64,000 bases of DNA from Dugong dugon (GCA_030035585.1 CM057476.1:3281001-3345000); one strand, 5' to 3'. Positions 32,941 to 43,501 are shown, counted from the stretch's first letter. The notes: a model not told the origin generated them from the sequence alone. A program made the numbers and translations.

Positions 32941-33455
32941 CTTTTTTTAATTATAATTTGTTTTATTTATTTATTGTGGTCGTTGAGAATATACACAGCA
33001 GAACATACACCAATTCAGCAATTTCCATACTTACAATTTAGTGACATTGATTACATTCTACAAGTTGTGCAGCCATTCTCACCCTCCTTTTCTAAGTTGT
33101 TCCTCCCTCATTTACATAAACTCACTGCCCCTAAAGCTTCCTATCTAATCTTTCGAGTTGCTGTTGTCAATTTGATCCTATATAGACAGATCTTAAAAGA
33201 GCATAATGCTCAAGGCAGATATTCTTCACTAGTTAAGTTAAACTATTGTTTGGTTTAAAGAAGACTTCAAGGGATATTTTTGGTTTAAGGTTTAAAGATT
33301 ATCTCAGGGCAATACTTCCAGGGGTTCATCCAGCCTCCATGGCTCCAGGAAGTCTGAATTCCATGAGAATTTGAAATTCTGTTCTGCCTTTCCCCCTTTT
33401 GATCAGGGTTTCTTCTACAGAATCTTTGATCAAAATGTTCAGTAACAGTAGCTGG
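32941..33455 (-). mobile_element. LINE 3' end, left part, split by an LTR
   Basis: The same family as 21742, with the T-rich start TTTTTTTAATTATAATTTGT (reverse of the A-tail). It breaks at GCTGG (33451-33455) and resumes at 33979. Confidence 0.7.
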
Positions 33456-33978
33456 TGTTATGGATTGAATTGTGTCCCCCCAAAATGTTTGTCAACTTGG
33501 CTAGGCCATGATTCCCAGTACTGTGTGATTGTCCACCATTTTGTGATCAGATGTGATTTTCCTATGTGTTTTAAATCCTACCTCTATGATGTTAACGAGG
33601 CAGAATTAGAGGCAGTTATGTTAATGAGGCATGACTCAATCAACAGGATTAGGCTGTATCTTGAGTCTATCTCTTTTGAGATATAAAAGAGAGAAGTGAG
33701 CAGAGAGGCATGGGACCTCATGCCCCTAAGAAAGATGTGCCAGAAGCAGAGTGCATTCTTTGGACCCAGGGTCCCTGCGCTGAGAAGCTACTTGACCCAA
33801 TGGAAGACTGATGACAAGGACATTTCCCCAGAACCAACAGAGAAAGAAAGCCTTCCCCTGGAGCTGGCAACCTGAATTCGGACTTCTAGCCTCCTATACT
33901 GTGAGAAAATAAATTTCTGTTTGTTAAAGCCATCCACTTATGGTATTTCTGTTATAGCAGCACTAGATGATTAAGATA
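33456..33978 (+). mobile_element. solo LTR inserted in a LINE
   Basis: 523 bp from TGTTATGGATTGAATTGTGT to CTAGATGATTAAGATA, flanked by GCTGG (33451-33455) and GTTGG (33979-33983). LINE sequence is continuous across the insertion, so the LTR is younger than the LINE. Confidence 0.9.
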
Positions 33979-34082
33979 GTTGGGCATCATTCAGTTCGTC
34001 CGGTCTCATGGCAAAGGAGGCAGTTGTTCATGGAGGCAATCAGCCACACATTCCATTTCCCCCTCCTATTTCTGACTCACCT
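33979..34082 (-). mobile_element. LINE 3' end, right part
   Basis: Continues the copy at 32941: CCGGTCTCATGGCAAAGGAG, then GGCAGTTGTTCATGGAGGCA. Confidence 0.7.
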
Positions 34083-34234
34083 TCTTCGAAGCAGGGTGTC
34101 TTTCCTCATGACCCCTGCTGCTGAGTAAGCCACATCCTGTTACAGACCCCAGGGAGTTGGTGGCGGAAAGTGCAACTCTGTTTGGACTTGTACTGTAGAT
34201 GCCAATCTGAGTATTCTCACCTTGGTTATAACAA

Positions 34235-34486
34235 TAAAACATGGAGGGGGTGCCCAGAATAGGTAAATCCATAGAGACAGAGAGAAACTGGTGGTTGTCA
34301 GGGGCTGTGTAGGAAAGAGTGGGGAATAACTGCTTAATGGGCATGGGGCTTATTTTTGGGGTGATATGAATGTTCCGGACCTAGACAGAGGTGATGGTTG
34401 CACATGCTGAATGGACTTAATGCCACTGAGTTGTTCACTTTACAATGGTTAATTTTATGTTAATTGAACTGCACCTCAATTTAAAA
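34235..34486 (+). mobile_element. L1M 3' UTR
   Basis: AATAGGTAAATCCATAGAGA, GGTTGTCAGGGGCTGTGTAG and GGTTAATTTTATGTTAATTG, then CACCTCAATTTAAAAAAA, are a clear L1M 3' end. It lies 20 bp before the RPS6 pseudogene. Confidence 0.85.
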
Positions 34487-34506
34487 AAAGTTGTTGTTTT
34501 TTTTTT

Positions 34507-37500
34507 ATAAGAGGGAGAAGGATATTCCTGGACTGACCGATAGTATTGTATCTTGTGGCCTGGGCCCAAACAAGCCACCAACAGAGTCCTCAAACTTTTC
34601 AATCTTTCCAGAGAAGATGTTCACAGTGAGCTGTAAGAGAGTCCTGAACCAAGACGGCAGGAGCCCCAGGACCAAAGCATCTGAGATTCAGCATCTGTTA
34701 CTCCACACAACACAAACACCGCACATCGCTCTGAAGAAACAACACACTCTGAAAAATGAGAAGAACAACACACTCATAAGAATGAGGAGAACAACGCACT
34801 TAAAAGAATGAGAAGGAGAACGATGCACTCAGAAGAATGAGAACAACACCCTCAGAAGAATGAGAACAACGCCCTCAGAAGAATGAGAACAACGCCCTCA
34901 GAAGAATGAGAACAACGCCCTCAGAAGAATGAGGAGGAGGACAACGCACTCAGAAGAATGAGAACAACGCCCTCAGAAGAATGAGGAGGAGGACAACGCA
35001 CTCAGAAGAATGAGGAGAACAACGCACTCAGAAGAATGAGAACAACGCCCTCAGAAGAATGAGGAGGAGGACAACGCACTCAGAAGAATGAGAAGAACAA
35101 CGCACTCAGAAGAATGAGAACAACGCCCTCAGAAGAATGAGGAGGAGGACAACGCACTCAGAAGAATGAGGAGAACAACGCACTCAGAAGAATGAGAACA
35201 ACGCCCTCAGAAGAATGAGGAGGAGGACAACGCACTCAGAAGAATGAGAAGAACAACGCACTCAGAAGAATGAGAAAAACGCCCTCAGAAGAATGAGGAG
35301 GAGGACAACGCACTCAGAAGAATGAGGAGAACAACGCACTCAGAAGAATGAGAACAACGCCCTCAGAAGAATGAGGAGGAGGACAACGCACTCAGAAGAA
35401 GGAGAACAACGCCCTCAGAAGAATGAAGAGGAGGACAACGCACTCAGAGGAATGAGGAGAACAACGCACTCAGAAGAATAAGGAGAACAACGCCCTCAGA
35501 AGAATGAGGAGAACAACGCACTCAGAAGAATGAGAAGGAGAACAACGCACCCAGAAGAATGAGGAGAACAACGCCCTCAGAAGAATGAGGAGGAGGACAA
35601 CGCACTCAGAAGAATGAGGAGAACAACGCCCTCAGAAGAATGAGGAGGAGGACAACGCACTCAGAAGAATGAGGAGAACAACGCCCTCAGAAGAATGAGG
35701 AGAACAACGCACCCAGAAGAATGAGGAGAACAACGCACCCAGAAGAATGAGGAGAACAATGCACCCAGAAGAATGAGGAGAACAATGCCCTCAGAAGAAT
35801 GAGGAGAACAACGCACCCAGAAGAATGAGGAGAACAACGCCCTCAGAAGAATGAGGAGGAGGACAACGCACTCAGAAGAATGAGGAGAACAACGCCCTCA
35901 GAAGAATGAGGAGAACAACGCACCCAGAAGAATGAGGAGAACAACGCACCCAGAAGAATGAGGAGAACAACGCCCTCAGAAGAATGAGGAGGAGGACAAC
36001 GCACTCAGAAGAATGAGGAGAACAACGCCCTCAGAAGAATGAGGAGAACAACGCACCCAGAAGAATGAGGAGAACAACGCACCCAGAAGAATGAGGAGAA
36101 CAACGCCCTCAGAAGAATGAGGAGGAGGACAACGCACTCAGAAGAATGAGGAGGACAACGCCCTCAGAAGAATGAGGAGGACAACGCACTCAGAAGAATG
36201 AGGAGGACAACGCACTCAAAAGAATGAGGAGGAGAACAACGCACTCAGAAGAATTAGAACAACGCCCTCAGAAGAATGAGGAGGACGACAACGCACTCAG
36301 AAGAAGGAGAACAACGCCCTCAGAAGAATGAAGAGGAGGACAACGCACTCAGAGGAATGAGGAGAACAACGCGCTCAGAAGAATAAGGAGAACAACGCCC
36401 TCAGAAGAATGAGGAGAACAACGCACTCAGAAGAATGAGAAGGAGAACAACGCACCCAGAACAATGAGGAGAACAACGCCCTCAGAAGAATGAGGAGGAG
36501 GACAACGCCCTCAGAAGAATGAGGAGAACAACGCCCTCAGAAGAATGAGGAGAACAACGCACCCAGAAGAATGAGGAGAACAACGCCCTCAGAAGAATGA
36601 GGAGAACAACGCACCCAGAAGAATGAGGAGAACAACGCCCTCAGAAGAATGAGGAGGAGGACAACACACTCAGAAGAATGAGGAGAACAACGCCCTCAGA
36701 AGAATGAGGAGGACAACGCACTCAGAAGAATGAGGAGGACAACGCACTCAGAAAATGAGGAGAACAACGCCCTCATAAGAATGAAGAGGAGGACAACGCA
36801 CTCAGAGGAATGAGGAGAACAACGCACTTAGAAGATTAAGGAGAACAACGCACCCAGAAGAATGAGGAGAACAACGCACTCAGAAGAATGAGAAGGAGAA
36901 CAACGCACCCAGAAGAATGAGGAGAACAACGCCCTCAGAAGAATGAGGAGGAGGACAACGCACTCAGAAGAATGAGGAGAACAACGCCCTCAGAAGAATG
37001 AGGAGAACAACGCACCCAGAAGAATGAGGAGAACAACGCACCCAGAAGAATGAGGAGAACAATGCCCTCAGAAGAATGAGGAGGAGGACAACGCACTCAG
37101 AAGAATGAGGAGGACAACGCCCTCAGAAGAATGAGGAGGACAACGCACTCAGAAGAATGAGGAGGACAACGCACTCAGAAGAATGAGGAGGAGAACAACG
37201 CACTCAGAAGAATGAGGAGGAGAACAATGTACTCAGAAGAATGAGAAGGAGAACAACGCACTCAGAAGAATGAGGAGGACAACGCACTCAGAAGAATGAG
37301 GAGGACAACGCACTCAGAAGAATGAGGAGGAGAACAGCGCACTCAGAAGAATGAGGAGGAGAACAACGCACTCAGAAGAATGAGGAGAACAACGCCCTCA
37401 GAAGAATGAGGAGGAGGACAACGCCCTCAGAAGAATGAGGAGAACAACGCCCTCAGAAGAATGAGGAGAACAACGCCCTCAGAAGAATGAGGAGAACAAC

Positions 37501-39826
37501 GCACCCAGAAGAATGAGGAGAACAACGCACCCAGAAGAATGAGGAGAACAACGCCCTCAGAAGAATGAGGAGGAGGACAACGCACTCAGAAGAATGAGGA
37601 GGACAACGCCCTCAGAAGAATGAGGAGGACAACGCACTCAGAAGAATGAGGAGGACAACGCACTCAGAAGAATGAGGAGGAGAACAATGCACTCAGAAGA
37701 ATGAGGAGGAGAACAATGCACTCAGAAGAATGAGAAGGAGAACAACGCACTCAGAAGAATGAGGAGGACAACGCACTCAGAAGAATGAGGAGGACAACGC
37801 ACTCAGAAGAATGAGGAGGAGAACAGCGCACTCAGAAGAATGAGGAGGAGAACAACGCACTCAGAAGAATGAGGAGAACAACGCCCTCAGAAGAATGAGG
37901 AGGACAACGCACTCAGAAGAATGAGGAGAACAACGCACTCAGAAGAATGAGGAGGAGAACAACGCACTCAGAAGAATGAGAAGGAGAACAACGCACTCAG
38001 AAGAATGAGGAGAACAATGCCCTCAGAAGAATGAGGAGGACAACGCACTCAGAAGAATGAGGAGAACAACGCACTCAGAAGAATGAGGAGGAGAACAGCG
38101 CACTCAGAAGAATGAGGAGAACAACGCACTCAGAAGAATGAGGAGGAGAACAGCGCACTCAGAAGAATGAGGAGAACAACGCCCTCAGAAGAATGAGAAG
38201 GAGAACAGCGCACTCAGAAGAATGAGGAGAACAACGCACTCAGAAGAATGAGGAGAACAACGCACTCAGAAGAAGGAGAAGGAGAACAGCGCACTCAGAA
38301 GAATGAGGAGAACAACGCACTCAGAAGAATGAGGAGAACAACGCCCTCAGAAGAATGAGGAGGACAACGCACTCAGAAGAATGAGGAGAACAACGCACCC
38401 AGAAGAATGAGGAGAACAACGCACCCAGAAGAATGAGGAGGACAGCGCACTCAGAAGAAGGAGAAGGAGAACAACGCACTCAGAAGAATGAGAAGGAGAA
38501 CAGCGCACTCAGAAGAAGGAGAAGGAGAACAACGCCCTCAGAAGAAGGAGAAGGAGAACAGCGCACTCAGAAGAAGGAGAAGGAGAACAACGCCCTCAGA
38601 AGAAGGAGAAGGAGAACAACGCACTCAGAAGAATGAGAAGGAGAACAGCGCACTCAGAAGAATGAGAAGGAGAACAGCGCACTCAGAAGAATGAGGAGAA
38701 CAACGCACTCAGAAGAATGAGAAGAACAACGCACTCAGAAGAATGAGGAGAACAACGCCCTCAGAAGAATGAGGAGAACAACGCACCCAGAAGAATGAGG
38801 AGAACAACGCCCTCAGAAGAATGAGGAGGAGGACAACGCACTCAGAAGGAGAACAACGCCCTCAGAAGGATGAAGAGGAGGACAACGCACTCAGAAGAAT
38901 GAGGAGAACAACGCACTCAGAAGAATGAGGAGAACAGCACCCTCAGAAGAATGAGGAGAACAACGCACTCAGAAGAATGAGGAGAACAACGCCCTCAGAA
39001 GAATGAGGAGAACAACGCCCTCAGAGGAATGAGGAGAACAACGCACTCAGAAGGAGAACAACGCACTCAGAAGAATGAGAAGGAGGACAACGCACTCAGA
39101 AGAATGAAGAGGAGGACAACGCACTCAGAAGAATGAAGAGGAGGACAACGCACTCAGAGGAATGAGGAGAACAACGCACTCAGAAGAATGAGGAGAACAA
39201 CGCCCTCAGAAGAATGAGGAGAACAACGCACTCAGAAGAATGAAGAGGAGGACAACGCACTCAGAAGAATGAGGAGGACAACGCACTCAGAAGAATGAGG
39301 AGGACAACGCACTCAGAAGAATGAGGAGGAGAACAATGCACTCAGAAGAATGAGGAGAACAACGCCCTCAGAAGAATGAGGAGAACAACGTACTCAGAAG
39401 AATGAGGAGAACAACGCACTCCGAAGAATGAGAAGGAGAACAACGCACTCAGAAGAATGAGGAGGACAACGCACTCAGAAGAATGAGGAGAACAACGCAC
39501 TCAGAAGGAGAACAACGCACTCAGAAGAATGAGAAGGAGGACAACGCCCTCAGAAGAATAAGGAGGAGAACAGCACCCTCAGAAGAATGAGGAGGAGGAC
39601 AACGCACTGAGAAGAATGAGGAGGAGGACAAGGCACTGAGAAGAATGAGGAGCAGGATGCAGAATATGCCAGACTCGTGGCCAAGAGATTGGAGGAGGCC
39701 AGGGAAAAGGGTCATCAGCAGATGGCCCAGAGATGGAGGCTGTCCGCTCTGAGAGCTTCTACCTTTGAGTCTGGTCAAAAATGAGACCCTCTAAGGGTAA
39801 CAGAGAAAGATCAGACATTAAAAAAA
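34507..39826 (+). pseudogene. RPS6: RPS6 processed pseudogene, 5' truncated, split by a minisatellite
   Basis: RPS6 is a component of the small ribosomal subunit; this copy is dead. The left part (34507-34735) reads KREKDIPGLTDSIV, LGPNKPPTESSNFSIF, KRVLNQDGRSPRTKASEIQH and IALKKQHTLKNEK. These follow RPS6 from about residue 115 to 204 with many substitutions. The right part (39641-39784) reads [40 protein letters not shown] and TFESGQK plus stop, matching the RPS6 C-terminus (about 201-249, including the RRRLSSLRAS phosphosite region in altered form). A decayed 3' UTR (GTAACAGAGAAAGATCAGAC) and a short A-run end it near 39826. It has no introns and is 5' truncated, as expected of an L1-mobilised retrocopy. 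Residue numbers are counted from memory of the human protein. Between the two halves lies the array at 34735-39640. Confidence 0.9.
34735..39640 (+). repeat. minisatellite derived from RPS6 codons about 197-205
   Basis: About 4.9 kb and roughly 185 tandem units of 23, 26 or 29 bp. Each reads CAACGCACTCAGAAGAATGA followed by one to three GGA/GAG steps and AA or GA. In the RPS6 frame one unit is Q-R-T-Q-K-N-E-E, against QRTKKNKEE in RPS6. Nine codons would be 27 bp, so the 26-mer lost one base and the frame shifts at every unit. Common variants change GCACTC to GCCCTC or GCACCC. The first copies (34735-34830) are the most irregular and the closest to RPS6. The array is strongly purine-rich on this strand and one CpG (AACGC) recurs in nearly every unit. 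In-frame TGA codons make it noncoding. Confidence 0.97.
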
Positions 39827-39827
39827 T

Positions 39828-40410
39828 AAGGACAAATATTTTATGACCCCCCCCCTTACATGAAGTACCTAGAATGGGCAAACACACAGAGACCAGAGTT
39901 TTTCGTGGTTACTAGGGGCAGGCTGGAGGGATGGTGGATGGGGGTGGTCACTGCTTAGGGAGCACTAGGGTTCTGTTAAGTGTGATGAACAATTTGGAAG
40001 CAGATAATGGTGATGGCTGCACTTGATGAACTCAACATCGCTGAGCTGTCCCTGGGAAGAATGTTGAAAGGCACATGTTTTGTTGCATATATGTTTACCA
40101 CAACGAAGATTAAGTAGTAAGTCCACCACAGAAGGACAAACATTGTATGATACCACTTACAGGAAACAGCTGGAATAGGCCAATGTAGAGAGACTGCCAT
40201 TTATCAGTGGTGACTGGGGCTGGAGGGAGGGGAAATGGGGACTCCTTGTTTAGGAAGCTGTGAGTTTGTGTCTATGGTGATGGACAACTGGTTACTGGGT
40301 ATTAGTGATCGTTGCACAGCTGATTGGTACAATCGATGCTACTGAACTGCATATGTGAAAAATATTACATTGGTAAATGTTGTGTTATAGGTATTTTTCA
40401 ACAATAAAAA
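39828..40410 (+). mobile_element. two L1M 3' UTR copies in tandem
   Basis: Copy 1 (39828-40110): GACAAATATTTTATGACCCC, GGTTACTAGGGGCAGGCTGG, GATAATGGTGATGGCTGCAC. Copy 2 (40118-40410): CACAGAAGGACAAACATTGT, CAGTGGTGACTGGGGCTGGA, TATTTTTCAACAATAAAAAA. Both resemble the L1M 3' end at 34235. Confidence 0.8.
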
Positions 40411-40418
40411 AGATTAAT

Positions 40419-40610
40419 TACAGTAAAACCTGTGAAGGCTGGAAATTGTGTAAGGCAGAAACCTGTCAGAGAAGGAAAACGCAAATATTTTCCATTAAAA
40501 GGAGCGATAGGAAAGTGGTTAGACTGCACCTCGTCAAAGCTGGAAAACTTGTGAGATGCGGAAAAACAAGGCAGTCCCGCCGAATTCCGCCTCTCACAGG
40601 TCTCACTGTA
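40419..40610. mobile_element. 188-bp TA-flanked MITE (Tigger/pogo-like)
   Basis: It is bounded by TA at 40419-40420 and 40609-40610. The ends are imperfect inverted repeats: CAGTAAAACCTGTGAAGGCT at the left, and CAGTGAGACCTGTGAGAGGC as the reverse complement of the right end. It lacks coding capacity. The TA target and CAGT ends fit Tc1/mariner-pogo elements. Confidence 0.75.
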
Positions 40611-40920
40611 TTAAACAGAAAATAAAACAGAGGACTTAGAATGGCCGTGGTGTTCCTTTCCCCTCAGTCGGAACTGTTGAGGGGTGCTCACGGGACCCAG
40701 TTCTAGCTAGTGTGATGCAAAGGAAACTCTGCTGCCTGGCGTGTGGGTAAGATTTTCCTCCTGAAAAGGCAAGAGTCCCACATGGAGACAGCCCTAAATC
40801 TTCCGTCTTCCCCCTTTGCTTTCTACTCTCAAAACTGGTGAGTTTGTCTTTGTGGTGGTGCCTGTCATCCTGTAAGCCACAGAGTCCTTGTAGGGAGGGA
40901 GGAAGGCAGCCTGAGTTCCT
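40611..40920. other. unassigned noncoding
   Basis: Nothing was recognised. Confidence 0.5.
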
Positions 40921-41455
40921 TTTTTTTCTTAAATAATTTATTTCATTTGTTGTTGTCATTGAAAATACGTAGCAGAAAACACACCAATTTGACAGTTTCT
41001 ACATGTACAATATTCAGTGACACTGGTTATATTCTTCAGGCTGTGGGACTAGTCTCCACCTCATTTCTGAATCATTCCTAAAACTTACTGCCTCCTAAGG
41101 TTCCTAGCTAATCTTTCGAGTTACTGTAGACAATGTGATCCCATACAGATAGTTCTTTAAAACAGCACAGTGCTCAAGGCAAACGGTCTCTACTAGCTAA
41201 GCTAAACTACGGTTTGATTTTAAAAAGACTTCAGGGGATATTTTTGGTCTAAAGTTTAGCTTTAAAGATTATCTCAGGACAATAGTTTCAGGGGTCCATC
41301 CAGCCTCAATGGCTCCAGAGATTCTGGATTCCGTGAGATTTTTAAATTCTGTTCTGCATTTCCCCCCTTTTGATCAGCATTCTTCTACAGACTCTTTGAT
41401 CAAGATGTTCAGTTATGGCAACTGGGCACCATCCATTTCTGGTCTCATAGCAAAG
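40921..41455 (-). mobile_element. LINE 3' end (same family as 21742)
   Basis: It starts with T-rich CTTTTTTTTCTTAAATAATT and shows the family blocks (GGGGATATTTTTGGTCTAAA, TCAGGGGTCCATCCAGCCTC, CCTTTTGATCAGCATTCTTC), ending near GGTCTCATAGCAAAGGAGAG. Confidence 0.7.
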
Positions 41456-41556
41456 GAGAGCCTGAGTTGTTGATGACACGGAGCTGGTGATATACTCCCA
41501 GGACAGTGGCTCTCCCAGCTCCTTGTTCAGTAAACACTTCATGTGCTCACATTATA

Positions 41557-41752
41557 AACCAGTGGTTTCCGAAGCCTGATCCCTGGACTAGCAGCAGCAG
41601 CAGCACCACCTAGGAACTTGTTAGAAATGCAAATTCTCTGGCCCCACTCCAGACTAATTGAATCAGAAGCTCTAGGGGTGGGTCTGGCAATCTGTGTTTT
41701 AACAAGCCCTCCAGGTGGCTCTGATGCAGCTCAAATGTGAGAACCATGGTTT
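41557..41752. mobile_element. MER5-type hAT nonautonomous element
   Basis: CCAGTGGTTTCCGAAGCCTG, GAAATGCAAATTCTCTGGCC and AAGCCCTCCAGGTGGCTCTG, then GTGAGAACCATGG. Both ends and the core match MER5, an old mammalian hAT-Charlie element. Confidence 0.85.
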
Positions 41753-42035
41753 AAGCAACTGTTGGTTGAATGCTGTTAACTGCAGCTGAAAGCATTCTAC
41801 CTGATGGGCTCCGTCCCTAGGGTATCAGCCACAGTCTCTGGGGTGAGTAGGGCATCGAGCACTGGCATCTCTGTCTGTGCCCACTCAGAATTACACTCCT
41901 TAAAGGATATTCCCAAATCAGCAGAGCTGCTTCATAGGCAGCCCAATGGTGTGTCTTCTTTATTCTGACGACAAAGCCAGTGTTCTCGCTTCCTGGCTTC
42001 TGTGCCCCTTTGTACTGCACAGAAAACAGCAGGAA

Positions 42036-42243
42036 TTGTGTGGAACCCTGCTTGCACAGTGGTTAAGCAGCTTGGCTGGTAACCCAAAAGTTTGTGGTTT
42101 GAACCTCCCAGCTACTCCAAGGGAGAAAGATGTGGGAGTCTGCTTCTGTAAAGATTACAGCCTTGGAAACCCTACAAGGCAGTTCTACTCTGTCCTACAG
42201 GGCTGCTATGAGTCAGAACCAACTTGACGGCAATGTGTTTTTT
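42036..42243 (+). mobile_element. AfroSINE (A form)
   Basis: GGAACCCTGCTTGCACAGTG to GTCAGAACCAACTTGACGGC. Confidence 0.87.
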
Positions 42244-42255
42244 AAGCTCTTTTTA

Positions 42256-42474
42256 GGAGTCCTTGGGTTGTGCAAATGGTTAATGCTCTTGGCTTCCAAC
42301 CAAAAGGTTGCAGGTTCAAGTCCACCCAGAGATGCCCTCCAAGAAAGGCCTGGCAATCTACTTCTGAAAAACCAGCCATTGCAAACCCTGTGGAGCACAG
42401 TTCTACTCTGACACATGTGGGGTCGCCATGAGTTGGAGTCAACTAGACAGCAGCTGGTTTTTTGGTTTTTGACA
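42256..42474 (+). mobile_element. AfroSINE (B form)
   Basis: GGAGTCCTTGGGTTGTGCAA to GTTGGAGTCAACTAGACAGC and a T-rich tail. Confidence 0.88.
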
Positions 42475-42629
42475 TTTTAGCCTGGATATCTGCCAGTCAC
42501 CTCCACTCTAAGGCTCTTCTCCCCTATCCGGAAACCTCTGAGATCTTGCTTCTCCCCGTGCTTTCTCCAGCAGCCAGACAGAGGTAACCATTGCTCTGAG
42601 GTTTTCCAAATCTCAGGGGCTTAGGGCGC

Positions 42630-43025
42630 TGGCACCACTAGCATTGGTGCCACCCAGTGGGGTTCCTCATGGTGTCACCCCCGGCCAGGGGACCCCGACC
42701 CTCCGGCCCGCTCATTGCCCCCCGCGGCTCCTCCCCTCTCCCACAGGCCAAGGCAGAGACCCTCGTCTCTGCCCAATGGCGGGTGCCACGCCCAGCTGCC
42801 CGCACCCTCACTGGTGGGTGACGGGGGCTGGTTACGAGTTACCACACTGGGTGACAGCTGACACCAGCCCTAGTGAGTGACATCACTGCCTTGGCGGCCC
42901 CTCCCCCGGTGGTGCCGGCTCACCAGCCACTGCTGATCCTGGGCTCATTTGTTATCACCCCTCTGACAGTTTCAGGGGGTGCGCTTCACACCCCCCACAC
43001 CCCCCTGATGACACCACTAGTTTAG
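42630..43025. mobile_element. GC-rich element with inverted CACTAG ends, MITE-like
   Basis: About 390 bp, much richer in G+C than its surroundings. The left end is CACCACTAGCATTGGTGCCA. The right end, reverse complemented, is AAACTAGTGGTGTCATCAGG. The two share ACTAG and TGGTGYCAYC with a small gap. No coding capacity and no recognised family. Confidence 0.5.
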
Positions 43026-43339
43026 AGCTCAAGACCCTCCCTCAGGGCGCCACCAACACTTAACTCCTTCCTCTTCCCACCGGGCACTCTTTTGCATTTT
43101 CCCCTCAATTTCAGGAAGCTTGACCTCATCTCTGGAACAAGAAGCCTGCTTCTAACATATGATAGCTTTCCAATTTTTTTTGTCCAACTCAGAGGTCAAG
43201 AGCGTGACTGCAGTTTGCCATTTTGCTGTGCTAGCCCATTCTTTACGGAAATGAGTGTAACGTGCTCTTTTTAGGGTTTCGATCTTGGGGAGAGTTGTGG
43301 AGTAATAAGAAGCACAATTGGGGTAAATATCAGTTATTA
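43026..43339. other. unassigned noncoding
   Basis: Nothing was recognised. Confidence 0.5.
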
Positions 43340-43501
43340 TGGAGTCCCTGGGTGACACAAGGAGACCTGGTGGAGCAGTGGTTAAGAGCTCGGCTGCTCA
43401 CCAAAAGGTCGGCAGTTGGAATCCACCAGCCGCTCCTTGGAAACCCTGTAGGGTCTCTATGAGTCGGAATGGACTTGACAGCAACGGGTTTGGTTTTCTG
43501 G
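43340..43501 (+). mobile_element. AfroSINE (A form) behind a short AfroSINE stub
   Basis: The stub GGAGTCCCTGGGTGACACAA (43340-43359) is a SINE start. A second start, GGAGACCTGGTGGAGCAGTG, follows directly, and the element ends GTCGGAATGGACTTGACAGC. Confidence 0.85.

Noticed and set aside
34507-34811. An independent small protein gene starting near 34491
   Set aside because: The frame is explained by RPS6 homology running into the minisatellite.
38433-38694. Plus-strand ORFs with repeated arginine/glutamate-rich peptides
   Set aside because: They lie wholly in the minisatellite and arise where GAAGGAGAAGGAG replaces the TGA-bearing unit. Neighbouring units have stops and frame shifts every unit.
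34735-39640. CRISPR-like array of short repeats
   Set aside because: Units are contiguous with no unique spacers, and the sequence is mammalian and derives from RPS6.
34507-39826. Functional RPS6 gene
   Set aside because: No introns, missing the first 114 or so residues, many substitutions, and split by 4.9 kb of repeats.
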